Source: Fructilactobacillus ixorae (GTDB lineage: Bacteria; Bacillota; Bacilli; Lactobacillales; Lactobacillaceae). Taken from it: DNA of 64,000 nucleotides. Where the stretch lies: NCBI RefSeq assembly GCF_024029915.1, contig NZ_CP097478.1, positions 1-64,000 on the forward strand, in the 5' to 3' direction. Below, in pieces: positions 22,452 through 30,589 of the stretch. The first letter of the stretch is position 1. Each line of letters opens with the position of its first letter. The translations under genes were made by a program, and so were the position numbers. A model generated the notes under the pieces. It made no database searches. It saw nothing but the letters and a program-made list of their open reading frames with translations, and had not been told where the DNA came from.

Positions 22452-23248
22452 ATGATGAGTTTAAAATCAGTGTGTTGTCGAGTGGTAGTGGGGGAAATTG
22501 CACGTACATTGAAACGCCCCAGCACAAAATTATTCAAGATGCGGGGCTCTCGGGAATTCGGATTAAACGGTTAATGGAAGGCATCGGGAAGGACCTTGCC
22601 GATGTCGACACCATGCTCGTTACGCACGAACATACGGACCACGCTAAGGGCGTTGGAATTTTAGCCCGAAAATATGGGATGAACGTATATGCAAACGAGG
22701 CGACCTGGAAGGCGATGGACCCAAAAATCGGCGCGGTGCCACTGGAGCAAAAGTTTGTGTTTGATCCCAATACCACCGAATTATGGGGTGATTTGGACGT
22801 CGAAAGCTTCACGGTCGCCCATGACGCAGCGCAGGCGCAGTTCTATAACTATCACCATCACGGAAAAAGTTTTGTGATCATCACGGACACCGGGTCAGTT
22901 TCAGACCGGGTCGCGGGTTTGATTCGGAATGCAGGTGCGTATTTATTTGAGTGTAATTATGACCCCGACATGCTAATGAATGGGGATTATTCGTATTCCA
23001 CGAAACTGCGAATTAACAGCGACACCGGTCACTTGTCTAACCAGGCCAGTACGGAGATTTTAATGGACGTGATGGGTCCACAAACCAAGCGTATTTTTCT
23101 GGCGCACCGGAGTCATCATAACAACACTAAAGCGCTCGCCCGCCTGACCGTGGCGTCGGTCATGAAGAATCATGGATTTGGAGTTGGCCAAGCTTTTGAA
23201 CTCTTTGATACGGATGTCGAACAACCCTCTCCGTTAATTAAGTTATAA
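22448..23248 (+). CDS. walJ: Metallo-beta-lactamase-fold protein WalJ (YycJ)
   Basis: Soluble metallohydrolase encoded with WalRK, implicated in coordinating wall metabolism or DNA repair; in vitro a 5'-3' exonuclease in some species. The metal motif THEHTDH is at residues 59-65; a further metal aspartate is in IITDTGS, and LSNQAS and AHRSHHNN are near the C-terminus. 266 residues is the family length. It ends the operon and a strong terminator follows. In many relatives htrA comes next; here it does not. Confidence 0.93.
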   Translation: MNDEFKISVLSSGSGGNCTYIETPQHKIIQDAGLSGIRIKRLMEGIGKDLADVDTMLVTHEHTDHAKGVGILARKYGMNVYANEATWKAMDPKIGAVPLEQKFVFDPNTTELWGDLDVESFTVAHDAAQAQFYNYHHHGKSFVIITDTGSVSDRVAGLIRNAGAYLFECNYDPDMLMNGDYSYSTKLRINSDTGHLSNQASTEILMDVMGPQTKRIFLAHRSHHNNTKALARLTVASVMKNHGFGVGQAFELFDTDVEQPSPLIKL

Positions 23249-23254
23249 TAAACG

Positions 23255-23291
23255 ACACGGTTCTATTTCAGCGATGAACCGTGTTTTTTTA
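23255..23291 (+). terminator. Terminator of the wal operon
   Basis: ACACGGTTC (23255-23263) and GAACCGTGT (23276-23284) form a stem followed by eight T. Confidence 0.92.
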
Positions 23292-23420
23292 ATGGCGTGC
23301 AAATGGTTGATTTTGTTGAGCGGAAGTCCGGTCAAAGTTTCCAGTAATTCCGAACAAAAAAAGTTTCACAGCGCCGAAATGCAAGAAATTATAACACGCG
23401 TAGCTGATAGGGGAAATCAC

Positions 23421-23734
23421 TGTTGATAAGTTTGTGGATAAGTTTTTGGTGCTGAGAAAAAGCGCGCTCCGATGCGGAATAATCTCCGTGAATAACTTTT
23501 TGAAAGTTATCCACAGGGGCTGTTAATAACTTTATGAAACATTTTTGTTCGATTTTCAAAGCCTGTAATAACGGCGTTTCACGGTCTTTTTTATGTGTGT
23601 TAACGAACAAATGTTGCTGTGCTAACTGTGGATAACTAAAAAACTTGTTGACAGACCTGGGAAAAAGACAGGTGGTTAAATTTCCCCGAAATTGCGGAAA
23701 ATTAGCCACTCCTTGTGGATAACTTTGTGGATAA
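23421..23734. promoter_or_regulatory. DnaA-box cluster in the walJ-rlmH gap
   Basis: The 507-base stretch between walJ and rlmH has no gene. It holds five perfect DnaA boxes: 23433-23441 (-), 23507-23515 (+), 23627-23635 (-), 23714-23722 (-) and 23726-23734 (-), with near-matches such as TGTTGATAA at 23421. The visible oriC half has only three perfect boxes. A TTGACA at 23648-23653 may be part of the rlmH promoter, which DnaA would then control. A small hairpin (ACCTG/CAGGT, about 23655-23672) is also present. Confidence 0.85.
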
Positions 23735-23755
23735 ACTGTTGAAAGGCGGGTAGTT

Positions 23756-24235
23756 ATGAACATCAAACTGGTAGTAGTTGGAAAACTAAAGGAAAAGTAC
23801 TTTGCGGCGGCCATTGCTGAGTACCAAAAGCGGTTATCGCGCTTTTGTAAGGTTAAAATGATTGAAGTCCGGGATGAAAAAGCTCCAGAATCATTAAGTT
23901 CTACTGAGATGGAGCAGGTGATGGCGAAAGAGGGTGACCGAATTCTATCCAAAGTGAGTGAGCGCGAGTACGTGTTTGCGTTAGCGATTAACGGGACCGA
24001 ACGCACGTCAGAGACCTTTGCGCAACAGATTAAAGATTTGACGACGTATGGTCATTCGGACCTTACCTTTATCATTGGCGGTTCACTGGGATTAGCTCCA
24101 GCGGTCTTAGCGCGGGCCAACGATCAGCTATCGTTTGGGAAGTTCACCCTCCCCCATCAGTTAATGCGAGTGGTCTTATGTGAACAAATTTATCGGGCCT
24201 TGATGATTAATAGCAACAGTCCATACCACAAATAG
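23756..24235 (+). CDS. rlmH: 23S rRNA (pseudouridine1915-N3)-methyltransferase RlmH
   Basis: SPOUT-family methyltransferase that modifies pseudouridine 1915 in helix 69 of 23S rRNA. The 159 residues start [16 protein letters not shown] and carry the knotted SAM site IGGSLGLAP, with the conserved C-terminal [14 protein letters not shown]. Length is exact for the family. Start ATG 23756 has AAAGGCGGG upstream. This gene (orfX) is a known insertion target for SCC elements in staphylococci; no insertion is present at its 3' end here. Confidence 0.97.
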   Translation: MNIKLVVVGKLKEKYFAAAIAEYQKRLSRFCKVKMIEVRDEKAPESLSSTEMEQVMAKEGDRILSKVSEREYVFALAINGTERTSETFAQQIKDLTTYGHSDLTFIIGGSLGLAPAVLARANDQLSFGKFTLPHQLMRVVLCEQIYRALMINSNSPYHK

Positions 24236-24245
24236 GAAAGAAGGA

Positions 24246-25367
24246 ATGGTTTTGAAAAGAATTCAACCCCGCAGCACAGTTAAATGGTGGTGGTTACTAG
24301 TAGTTCTAGTCGTGGGGCTCATTGCCGTTTTATTGACCCATTACGATGCGCCGCTATACAGTCAGACCGTGGCTGAGGTCCAGCAGGTTAAAAACGGCCC
24401 GCGGATGAAAACTACGGATGAGTTTCGTAATCAGGATTACCAGCAAAATCAAACGGTGACCCTCAAAATCCTCAATGGGAACAAACGGTGCCAAACGGTG
24501 CGGGTGCAAAATCAATTTTCGCGCTCAAATGCCACCGATCAGGAATATCACCCGGGCCAACAGGTTTTTTTACATCTGGGTGGGAACGCTCAGCGCAACC
24601 GGTCTGGTCTCATTAACGGTTTTAAACGGGATACCGTGGTGGTCTTTTTGGTTTGGTTAACCGTGAGTCTGCTGTTACTCATCCTGAAATTTCGGGGGTC
24701 AATGGCACTTCTAAGCCTGGTAGTAAATGCCTGGTTGTTCATAATAGTCGTGGAGTTAGATGTGCACACAGATTGGAATCCCTTTGTGCTGTTTAGTCTC
24801 CTTGCGGTAGTGTTTACGGTCGTAACCGCTTTGTTAATCTTTGGGCGCTCTAAGGAAACCCTGGTAGCCATTATTGCCACCATTTTGGGGACCGCCGCGG
24901 CATTGATCATTGCCTGGTTAGTGCTAACTGTAACGCACCAACGGGGCATGAAGTTTGAAATGATGGACTACGTGACTCAGCAGCGGCTCCCCCTCTTTTT
25001 TGCGGGGAGTATGATTGGCTCGCTCGGAGCCATCATGGACCTTTCGGCCGATATCACGTCGAGTGTGTTTGCAATCTATCGCGAGCAACCGACCATGCGG
25101 TTTGCCGAGTTGTTTGCGAATGCCAGAAAGATTGGCCGCTCCATCATGGGTCCCCTAATTAACGTACTCTTTTTGATCTTTGTGGCTAGTACCTTTCCCA
25201 TGATGGTGCTGTTTTTAAAGAACGGAAATAGTTGGGGCTATTCGTACTCAATGATTATGTCATTAGGAATCGTCCAAAGTTTGATTAGTGGAATTGGAAT
25301 TGCGCTAACCGTTCCAATTACGGGGTTGTTAGCCGGTGGTATTTGTGAAATGAAGGTGTGCAAATGA
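24246..25367 (+). CDS. YibE/F-family membrane protein (first of a pair)
   Basis: Multi-pass membrane protein of unknown function. One N-terminal helix (about 15-33) precedes a soluble extracellular segment (about 35-120) and then about seven hydrophobic helices. The segment MIGSLGAIMDLSADITSSV is typical of YibE/F proteins, which are usually paired. Its last bases overlap the start of the next gene (ATGA). It starts 10 bases after rlmH and is probably cotranscribed with it. Function not known; a transport role is a guess. Confidence 0.8.
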   Translation: MVLKRIQPRSTVKWWWLLVVLVVGLIAVLLTHYDAPLYSQTVAEVQQVKNGPRMKTTDEFRNQDYQQNQTVTLKILNGNKRCQTVRVQNQFSRSNATDQEYHPGQQVFLHLGGNAQRNRSGLINGFKRDTVVVFLVWLTVSLLLLILKFRGSMALLSLVVNAWLFIIVVELDVHTDWNPFVLFSLLAVVFTVVTALLIFGRSKETLVAIIATILGTAAALIIAWLVLTVTHQRGMKFEMMDYVTQQRLPLFFAGSMIGSLGAIMDLSADITSSVFAIYREQPTMRFAELFANARKIGRSIMGPLINVLFLIFVASTFPMMVLFLKNGNSWGYSYSMIMSLGIVQSLISGIGIALTVPITGLLAGGICEMKVCK

Positions 25368-26122
25368 GTACGATTAGTGCCCTAGTTTTGGTATTACTAG
25401 GAGCGATGTTACTAGCTGGTGGTAAGCAGGGGCTCGTTTCATTTCTCGGGTTGCTGTTTAACTTTGCGGTGGTCTTTTTATCCGTAGTCTTGATTTCCTG
25501 GGGGATTCCGTACCTGATTGTGACGTTGTGTAACGCGGTGATTATCCTCGTAGTTTCCATTTATTTTGGTAATCAACAGGGACGCAATGCTGACATTGCG
25601 TTTTTAACGTCCATCATCGTGGTTGGCTTAGTAATTTTATTGATCATCCCGATTGAACACTGGGCCCAGGTGCAGGGCTTTGGAGTCGAAAATACGGAAG
25701 ACCTGGAAGGACTCTCCCTGCAACTAGGGGTCCGGTTTCTAGATGTTTCCTGTGCGATGACGATTTTAAGCTGTCTAGGAGCAGTAGCAGAGGCCGCCGT
25801 GGCGGTTGCAACCGGGTTAGTTGAGCTGGAGGATCACGATGCTACGATTAGTGAGCAGCAGTTAATTCGCACCGGAATGCGCGTTGGTCAAGAAATCGTA
25901 GGGACGGCTTTTAATACCCTGTTCTTTGGATTTTACGGGGAACTCCTCGGCCTCTTTATCTGGTTTGCCCGGTTGCACTACACGCTGGGGATGATTATTA
26001 ACGATAAAATTTTTGTCGCCGAACTGATCATGACAATCATTTCCGCCATTGGGGTCATTTTGACGATTCCCATTACGATTGGCGTAGTGCTCTACCATAA
26101 ACGGCATCGGGTCAAGGGCTAA
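25364..26122 (+). CDS. YibE/F-family membrane protein (second of a pair)
   Basis: 252-residue protein with about seven hydrophobic helices, of the YibE/F family like its upstream partner but lacking the extracellular segment. The ATG at 25364 overlaps the upstream stop by four bases, the reason for preferring it over the GTG at 25358. A conserved acidic loop (HWAQVQGFGVENTEDLEG) sits around residues 85-105. The two proteins probably form one complex. No biochemical role can be assigned. Confidence 0.8.
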   Translation: MSTISALVLVLLGAMLLAGGKQGLVSFLGLLFNFAVVFLSVVLISWGIPYLIVTLCNAVIILVVSIYFGNQQGRNADIAFLTSIIVVGLVILLIIPIEHWAQVQGFGVENTEDLEGLSLQLGVRFLDVSCAMTILSCLGAVAEAAVAVATGLVELEDHDATISEQQLIRTGMRVGQEIVGTAFNTLFFGFYGELLGLFIWFARLHYTLGMIINDKIFVAELIMTIISAIGVILTIPITIGVVLYHKRHRVKG

Positions 26123-26196
26123 CAGGGCAACCGTCCGAATGACTACGCCCGCGTGCAGTTTGTGAAGTAAAAAACTAGTGGTGAAGAGAGGATAAT

Positions 26197-26228
26197 TTGT
26201 TGTAAGCGGTTTCAAATAGTGCTAAGCT
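26197..26228 (+). promoter_or_regulatory. cre (CcpA) site overlapping the pyruvate oxidase promoter
   Basis: TGTAAGCGGTTTCA (26201-26214) matches the catabolite-responsive element TGNAANCGNNNNCA at every fixed position. It overlaps a TTGTTG -35-like element (26197-26202); the -10 downstream is weak (TGCTAA or TAAGCT). The placement predicts repression when a preferred sugar is present, as known for pox genes of Lactiplantibacillus. Confidence 0.8.
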
Positions 26229-26254
26229 AACAGTAAGAAATGGAGGGAATCATT

Positions 26255-28075
26255 ATGAAAGCTGTAAACAAAGTTCCTGCTGCAGTGGCAATGCTCAAGG
26301 TCCTCGAGGCCTATGGCGTGAAAGATGTGTACGGTTACCCAGGTGGGTCCATTAACTCGACGCTACACGCCCTAGACGTTGAAAAAGAGAACATTAACTA
26401 CGTGCAGATTCGGCACGAACAGGTGGGCGCGCTCGCAGCGGCTGCTCATGCGAAACTAACCGGTCACATTGGGGTGGCCTTTGGTTCGGCTGGACCAGGT
26501 GCAGTTAACCTGTTAAACGGATTGTACGATGCAAAGGAAGATAAAGTCCCAGTGTTAGCACTGGTAGGTCAAGTTCCGCACACGAACATGAACTATGACT
26601 ACTTCCAAGAATTTCCAGAAGTGCCCATGTTTGAAGACGTTTCGGTTTACGATCGAGTAGTAATGAGCCCGGAAAGTTTACCGCACGTAGTTGATCAAGC
26701 CATCCATGCGGCCTATGCGCACAAAGGGGTTGCCGTAGTGGTAATTCCCAACGACTTTGGGTTTGCCGAAATTCCAGATGTGCGTTACGATTCGGCTTCA
26801 GCAACCTACGAGAAGCCGGCACCGCAACCAGTTGCGACTGATGCCGAAGTAGCTCAATTCTTAGCCATGGTGAAGGAAGCTAAACGTCCAGTTATCCACG
26901 TTGGGCGCGGGATTAAGGCTGGTGGTGACAAGTTAATTGAATTATCAAAGAAACTCCAAATTCCGTTAATCATGGATGGATTGGCTCAGGGTTACGTTGA
27001 CAAAGGTTACGAAGGAAACCTTGGAACTGCTAACCGGGCGGCTTCGAAGCCAGCGGATGAAATTTTGGCAACTGCTGACTTAGTAATTGCCATTGGTGGT
27101 GACTTTGCCTTCGCTCACAGCGTTTACGCTAGCCATGACTTTAAGTACATTCAAGTTGATAACAACACGATTCAATTAGGTCGGCACCACACTCCGGACT
27201 TTGCCATTTGGTCAGATGCCACTCAGTTTGTGGAAAAGGCTTTGGATCAATCAGAACCAGCTCCAGAAAGCTCATTCTTCAAAGCTGCTGTCGCTGACAT
27301 GCAAAACTGGAAAGAATACATCCAGAAGATTATGGACAGTGAAGCTGACAGCTTGAGTCCAGCTCAAGTTTACCAACAAATTAACCGGATTTCTGAACCA
27401 GATGCTGTGTACTCCGTTGACGTTGGTGACAACATCATCAGTACCTTCAGATACTTGAACTTCAATGACCAAATGAAGTGGGTCATTTCCGCCTTATTTG
27501 CAACGATGGGTTCAGGAGTTCCCGGGGCCATCGCGGCTAAGTTAGATGAACCGGACAAGCAAGTCTTTAACATTGCTGGAGACGGAGCGCTGTCCATGGT
27601 AATGCAAGACTTAGTTACGGAAGTTAAGTACCAGTTACCAATCATTAACATCGTGACTCAAAATGGGGACCTAAGCTTCATTAAGGGTGAACAAGAAGAC
27701 CTGGCCATGCCATACTTTGGCTTGGATTTGCAATCCCAAGACTTTGCAATGATTGCCAAGGGAATGGGCTTAGACGCCGTTCGGGTTTCAAACTACGCTG
27801 AATTACCAGCGGCCTTTGATCAAGCCGTTGCAGCTGTTAAAGCAGGACGGCCGTTCTTGATTGACATAATCATTAACGACAAACGGGCCTTACCGGTAGA
27901 AGACTTAGTGGTTAAGATTGAGGATGGCAAGGTAGTTGAAACTGTGAGCCCGAACTTCCGCAAGGATAAGGGAGACCAACAGCAGTATAGCTTGGCCGAC
28001 TTCTTTGCAATCTATGATGGTGAAGACTTACGACCACTGCAACACTACTTTGACGAATACCAAGTAGAACTGTAA
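26255..28075 (+). CDS. pox: Pyruvate oxidase
   Basis: TPP- and FAD-dependent enzyme converting pyruvate, phosphate and O2 to acetyl-phosphate, CO2 and H2O2. The three domains of the family are present: N-terminal PYR domain with the catalytic Glu in RHEQVGALAAAAHA, central FAD-binding domain (about 190-350), and C-terminal PP domain with the TPP motif GDGALSMVMQDL near 442 ending about 27 residues on at the conserved N. 606 residues. ATG 26255 follows GGAGGG by 7 bases; the ATG at 26240 overlaps the ribosome-binding site. Monocistronic, with cre upstream and a terminator downstream. Confidence 0.95.
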   Translation: MKAVNKVPAAVAMLKVLEAYGVKDVYGYPGGSINSTLHALDVEKENINYVQIRHEQVGALAAAAHAKLTGHIGVAFGSAGPGAVNLLNGLYDAKEDKVPVLALVGQVPHTNMNYDYFQEFPEVPMFEDVSVYDRVVMSPESLPHVVDQAIHAAYAHKGVAVVVIPNDFGFAEIPDVRYDSASATYEKPAPQPVATDAEVAQFLAMVKEAKRPVIHVGRGIKAGGDKLIELSKKLQIPLIMDGLAQGYVDKGYEGNLGTANRAASKPADEILATADLVIAIGGDFAFAHSVYASHDFKYIQVDNNTIQLGRHHTPDFAIWSDATQFVEKALDQSEPAPESSFFKAAVADMQNWKEYIQKIMDSEADSLSPAQVYQQINRISEPDAVYSVDVGDNIISTFRYLNFNDQMKWVISALFATMGSGVPGAIAAKLDEPDKQVFNIAGDGALSMVMQDLVTEVKYQLPIINIVTQNGDLSFIKGEQEDLAMPYFGLDLQSQDFAMIAKGMGLDAVRVSNYAELPAAFDQAVAAVKAGRPFLIDIIINDKRALPVEDLVVKIEDGKVVETVSPNFRKDKGDQQQYSLADFFAIYDGEDLRPLQHYFDEYQVEL

Positions 28076-28087
28076 CGTAGATTTGCG

Positions 28088-28115
28088 AAAAGCACCTCCA
28101 ATGAGGTGCTTTTTT
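28088..28115 (+). terminator. Terminator after pox
   Basis: AGCACCTC and GAGGTGCT stem with a four-base loop, followed by six T. Confidence 0.93.
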
Positions 28116-28145
28116 AGTTAATTTTATCCAATTGATTATTTATAC

Positions 28146-28151
28146 TATAAT
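28146..28151 (+). promoter_or_regulatory. -10 element for the TauE/SafE gene
   Basis: Perfect TATAAT with only a weak upstream -35 (TTTATC, 28123-28128, 17-bp spacing). Confidence 0.5.
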
Positions 28152-28199
28152 GAAACAGACAGAGCGGTAAATTAACTTACAAAGAGGGGTTTAGAGTAC

Positions 28200-28982
28200 A
28201 TGATTTTACAATTTATTTTCTTATTAGTGGCGGGGATTGTGGCAGGGTTAATGGCGACGATTGCCGGCTTGGCATCAATTGCCTCCTATCCAGCGCTCCT
28301 GATGGTGGGGATTCCACCGGTAATTGCAAACGTGACGAATACGGTTTCCCTCATTTTTACCGGGGTGGGCGCCATTCCAGCGTCCCTAAAGGAACTGCAC
28401 GGTCAGTGGCGCCGGGCGCTGGGGTATACCATCCTGGCGGTGATCGGAAGTGTGAGCGGGAGTGCTCTCTTACTGGTTGCCCCGGCGTCTACCTTTGAAA
28501 AAATCGTGCCATTCTTTATCTTAGTAGCTGGGGTAATGCTCCTGCTTTCAGGACGAGGAAAGGAACTGAAAGAGGAAGAGCGCTTACGGCGTGCGGAAAT
28601 GCATCCTACGCGGCACAAGGTCCTAACCCTGGCTAGTTACCTCGGAATTGTATTAGTAGGTGGTTACCTCGGGTACTTTGGAGCTGCCGGTGGGGTAGTG
28701 TTATTAGCGATTTTAGCGGTGATTACCCGGGAAAGCTTTGCCAAGTACAATGCCGTCAAAAACGTGATGACGTTTGCTTGTAACCTTTGTTCGTCAGCGT
28801 ACTTTATCATGACGACGACGGTGGCTTGGTATGCGGTTTTACCGCTGGGCATGGGCTTGCTAATCGGCGGGTACTGCGGACCGTTAATCGTGCGGCGTGT
28901 CAACATTAAGGTTCTCCGTTTCCTAATTGCGATTGCGGCATTCTTACTCGCGGCAGACTTATTTGTCAAGGCTTACTTTTAA
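28200..28982 (+). CDS. TauE/SafE-family permease
   Basis: Predicted anion exporter of about eight hydrophobic helices in 260 residues. The two half-repeats characteristic of the family are visible: GLMATIAGLASIASYPALL near the N-terminus and GGYLGYFGAAGGVVLLAIL in the middle, each with the glycine-rich turn. Members move sulfite, sulfoacetate or other organosulfur anions; the substrate is unknown here. Ribosome-binding site AGAGGGG upstream. A 49-residue membrane protein follows 48 bases later and may be coexpressed. Confidence 0.85.
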   Translation: MILQFIFLLVAGIVAGLMATIAGLASIASYPALLMVGIPPVIANVTNTVSLIFTGVGAIPASLKELHGQWRRALGYTILAVIGSVSGSALLLVAPASTFEKIVPFFILVAGVMLLLSGRGKELKEEERLRRAEMHPTRHKVLTLASYLGIVLVGGYLGYFGAAGGVVLLAILAVITRESFAKYNAVKNVMTFACNLCSSAYFIMTTTVAWYAVLPLGMGLLIGGYCGPLIVRRVNIKVLRFLIAIAAFLLAADLFVKAYF

Positions 28983-28992
28983 ATAAAATCAA

Positions 28993-29001
28993 TGTTAGAA
29001 T
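28993..29001 (+). promoter_or_regulatory. Extended -10 for the 49-residue membrane protein
   Basis: TGT-TAGAAT (28993-29001) is a possible extended -10. Expression by read-through from the permease gene is equally possible. Confidence 0.35.
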
Positions 29002-29030
29002 GTGAATAATCTGAATGAGGAGGATCCCCG

Positions 29031-29180
29031 ATGAAGTTATTTTACTGGTTGCTTTCGATTTACTGGATTATCACGTTGCTGTTATTTATGGCATTGCCCG
29101 ATGGGATGATGATTTCAATGTACATGATGATCTTTGGGATGTTAGCCCACAGCATTGCCTGTGCGTTAGAACATCATTAA
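29031..29180 (+). CDS. Small hydrophobic membrane protein, 49 residues
   Basis: Not recognised. AGGAGG (29018-29023) stands 7 bases before the ATG. The peptide begins MKLFYWLLSIYWIITLLLF (helix 1), turns at LPDG, and continues with a methionine-rich second helix (MMISMYMMIFGML), ending CALEHH. The ribosome-binding site, the terminator 12 bases after the stop and the clean two-helix pattern argue that it is real. The position after a TauE/SafE gene could mean an accessory role, but this is only inference. Confidence 0.7.
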   Translation: MKLFYWLLSIYWIITLLLFMALPDGMMISMYMMIFGMLAHSIACALEHH

Positions 29181-29192
29181 GGTGTAGCTCAC

Positions 29193-29228
29193 AAAAAAGA
29201 ACCTTTCTACTAGAAAGGTTCTTTTTTA
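29193..29228. terminator. Bidirectional terminator
   Basis: AAAAAAGAACCTTTCT and AGAAAGGTTCTTTTTT form a long stem between the converging small membrane protein and MFS gene. Confidence 0.93.
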
Positions 29229-29239
29229 ATTGGCTAAGG

Positions 29240-30427
29240 TCATTGCGGGGACCGTTGTTGTTTCATTTCGTAACTAACTACCCAAGTAATCAGCGCCGAA
29301 CAGAACATGATGATTGCAACGATCAGGTAGGGCAGGCTCGGATTTTTATCCATTAACGTTCCGGCAAAAATGGGACCGGCGATGTTTCCGATGCTGGTGA
29401 GCGACATGTTCACCCCGTTGATCAGTCCCTGATTGTGCTTTCCAAAGCGCGTCAACAAGGTGGTAATCGCGGGACGTAGCACGTCAAAGGCACAGAAGAT
29501 TAGCAAGGTGGCGACAATCACTTCCACCGCCGTGTGAGCAACCAAGATCCAGAGAATCCCAGCCATGCTGACTAAAAAGCAGATCCGCGTTAAGCCAAGC
29601 TCTCCGACCCAGTTCACCAGGCGGTCAAAGAGGACCACCTGTAAAAAGAGGGAGAAAATTCCATTGAGAATTAACACGAGGGCGATTTGATTGAGTGAGA
29701 AGTGGAAGACCTGGTTGACGTAGAGGGTATAGATGCTTTCAAACCCGGCTAAACCAAAGGAGGCCACTAGGATCATGAAAAATAAAGTAATAATCGACTT
29801 GTTTAAAAGTTGTTTGAAACTGCCGGTGCGGAGGGGCATGCCATCAACCAGCTTACCGTGGCTGCGTTCTTTGGGGTGGCTGGGCATCCCAAAGATAAAG
29901 ACTAGGGCTGCCAAGATTCCAGAGACTCCGGCAAACCAAAAGGGCGTCTTATAACTTAAATTGGCAAGGATGCCCCCAATCCCGGGTCCAATGATGAGCC
30001 CCCCACTAAAGGCGGCGGAGATCCAGCCGATTACCCGCGCTCGTTCCCGTTCGCTGGACAAATCGGCTGCAAGGGCCATGGAGGTCGTTCCTACCATCGC
30101 TGCGGCCACCCCACCAATTAACCGGGAAAGGTCAAACCACAACAGTGAGTTGGCGAGGGCGAAGATAAACTGAGAAAAGGCAAAGAGAACCAGACCGACC
30201 GTTAAAATTGGCGCCCGGCCAATGCGGTCGGAGAGGCGCCCGATGAGTGGTGAAAAGAGAAATTGAGTAAACGCAAATAAGGACGTCATCATGCCCATTT
30301 CTCCCGCCGTTAAATGGTATTCATTTTTGATGAAGGGTTCGACCGGAATAACTAAACTCCACCCTAAACAAATGATAAAATTGGCTGCGATAATGATGAA
30401 AATCGCGCGTCTCGTTTCCTTGCTCAT
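29240..30427 (-). CDS. MFS transporter, DHA1 multidrug-exporter type
   Basis: Twelve-helix major-facilitator protein of 395 residues. Motif A appears as GRLSDRIGRAP near residue 62, after the second helix, and a glycine-rich motif C-like stretch (SGGLIIGPGIGG) lies in helix 5. Motif C is the antiporter signature, so drug/H+ exchange is likely. No regulator is adjacent. It diverges from pepN across 162 bases. Substrate unknown. Confidence 0.85.
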   Translation of the reverse strand: MSKETRRAIFIIIAANFIICLGWSLVIPVEPFIKNEYHLTAGEMGMMTSLFAFTQFLFSPLIGRLSDRIGRAPILTVGLVLFAFSQFIFALANSLLWFDLSRLIGGVAAAMVGTTSMALAADLSSERERARVIGWISAAFSGGLIIGPGIGGILANLSYKTPFWFAGVSGILAALVFIFGMPSHPKERSHGKLVDGMPLRTGSFKQLLNKSIITLFFMILVASFGLAGFESIYTLYVNQVFHFSLNQIALVLILNGIFSLFLQVVLFDRLVNWVGELGLTRICFLVSMAGILWILVAHTAVEVIVATLLIFCAFDVLRPAITTLLTRFGKHNQGLINGVNMSLTSIGNIAGPIFAGTLMDKNPSLPYLIVAIIMFCSALITWVVSYEMKQQRSPQ

Positions 30428-30541
30428 GCTGATTCCTCACTTAGTAAATTGGTTGTTAAAAGTTTATTATACGGCAAATTATGTTAGAAGAGAACTAAAG
30501 CGCAGCAAAACAAAATGGTTCCGAATAATCCGAAAATTGTG

Positions 30542-30547
30542 TACAAT
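30542..30547 (+). promoter_or_regulatory. -10 element of pepN
   Basis: TACAAT with a weak TTCCGA -35 at 30519-30524 (17-bp spacing). Confidence 0.5.
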
Positions 30548-30589
30548 TAAGACAATTTATAACGCTAGAATCTTAAAGGAGTGGAAACG

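Noticed and set aside
23389..24006. Long minus-strand frame across the DnaA-box cluster and rlmH
   Set aside because: Antisense to rlmH; the cluster side is non-coding in character and no start signal is seen.
23756..24235. SCC-type insertion at the end of rlmH
   Set aside because: No recombinase genes or flanking repeats; the YibE/F pair follows after 10 bases.
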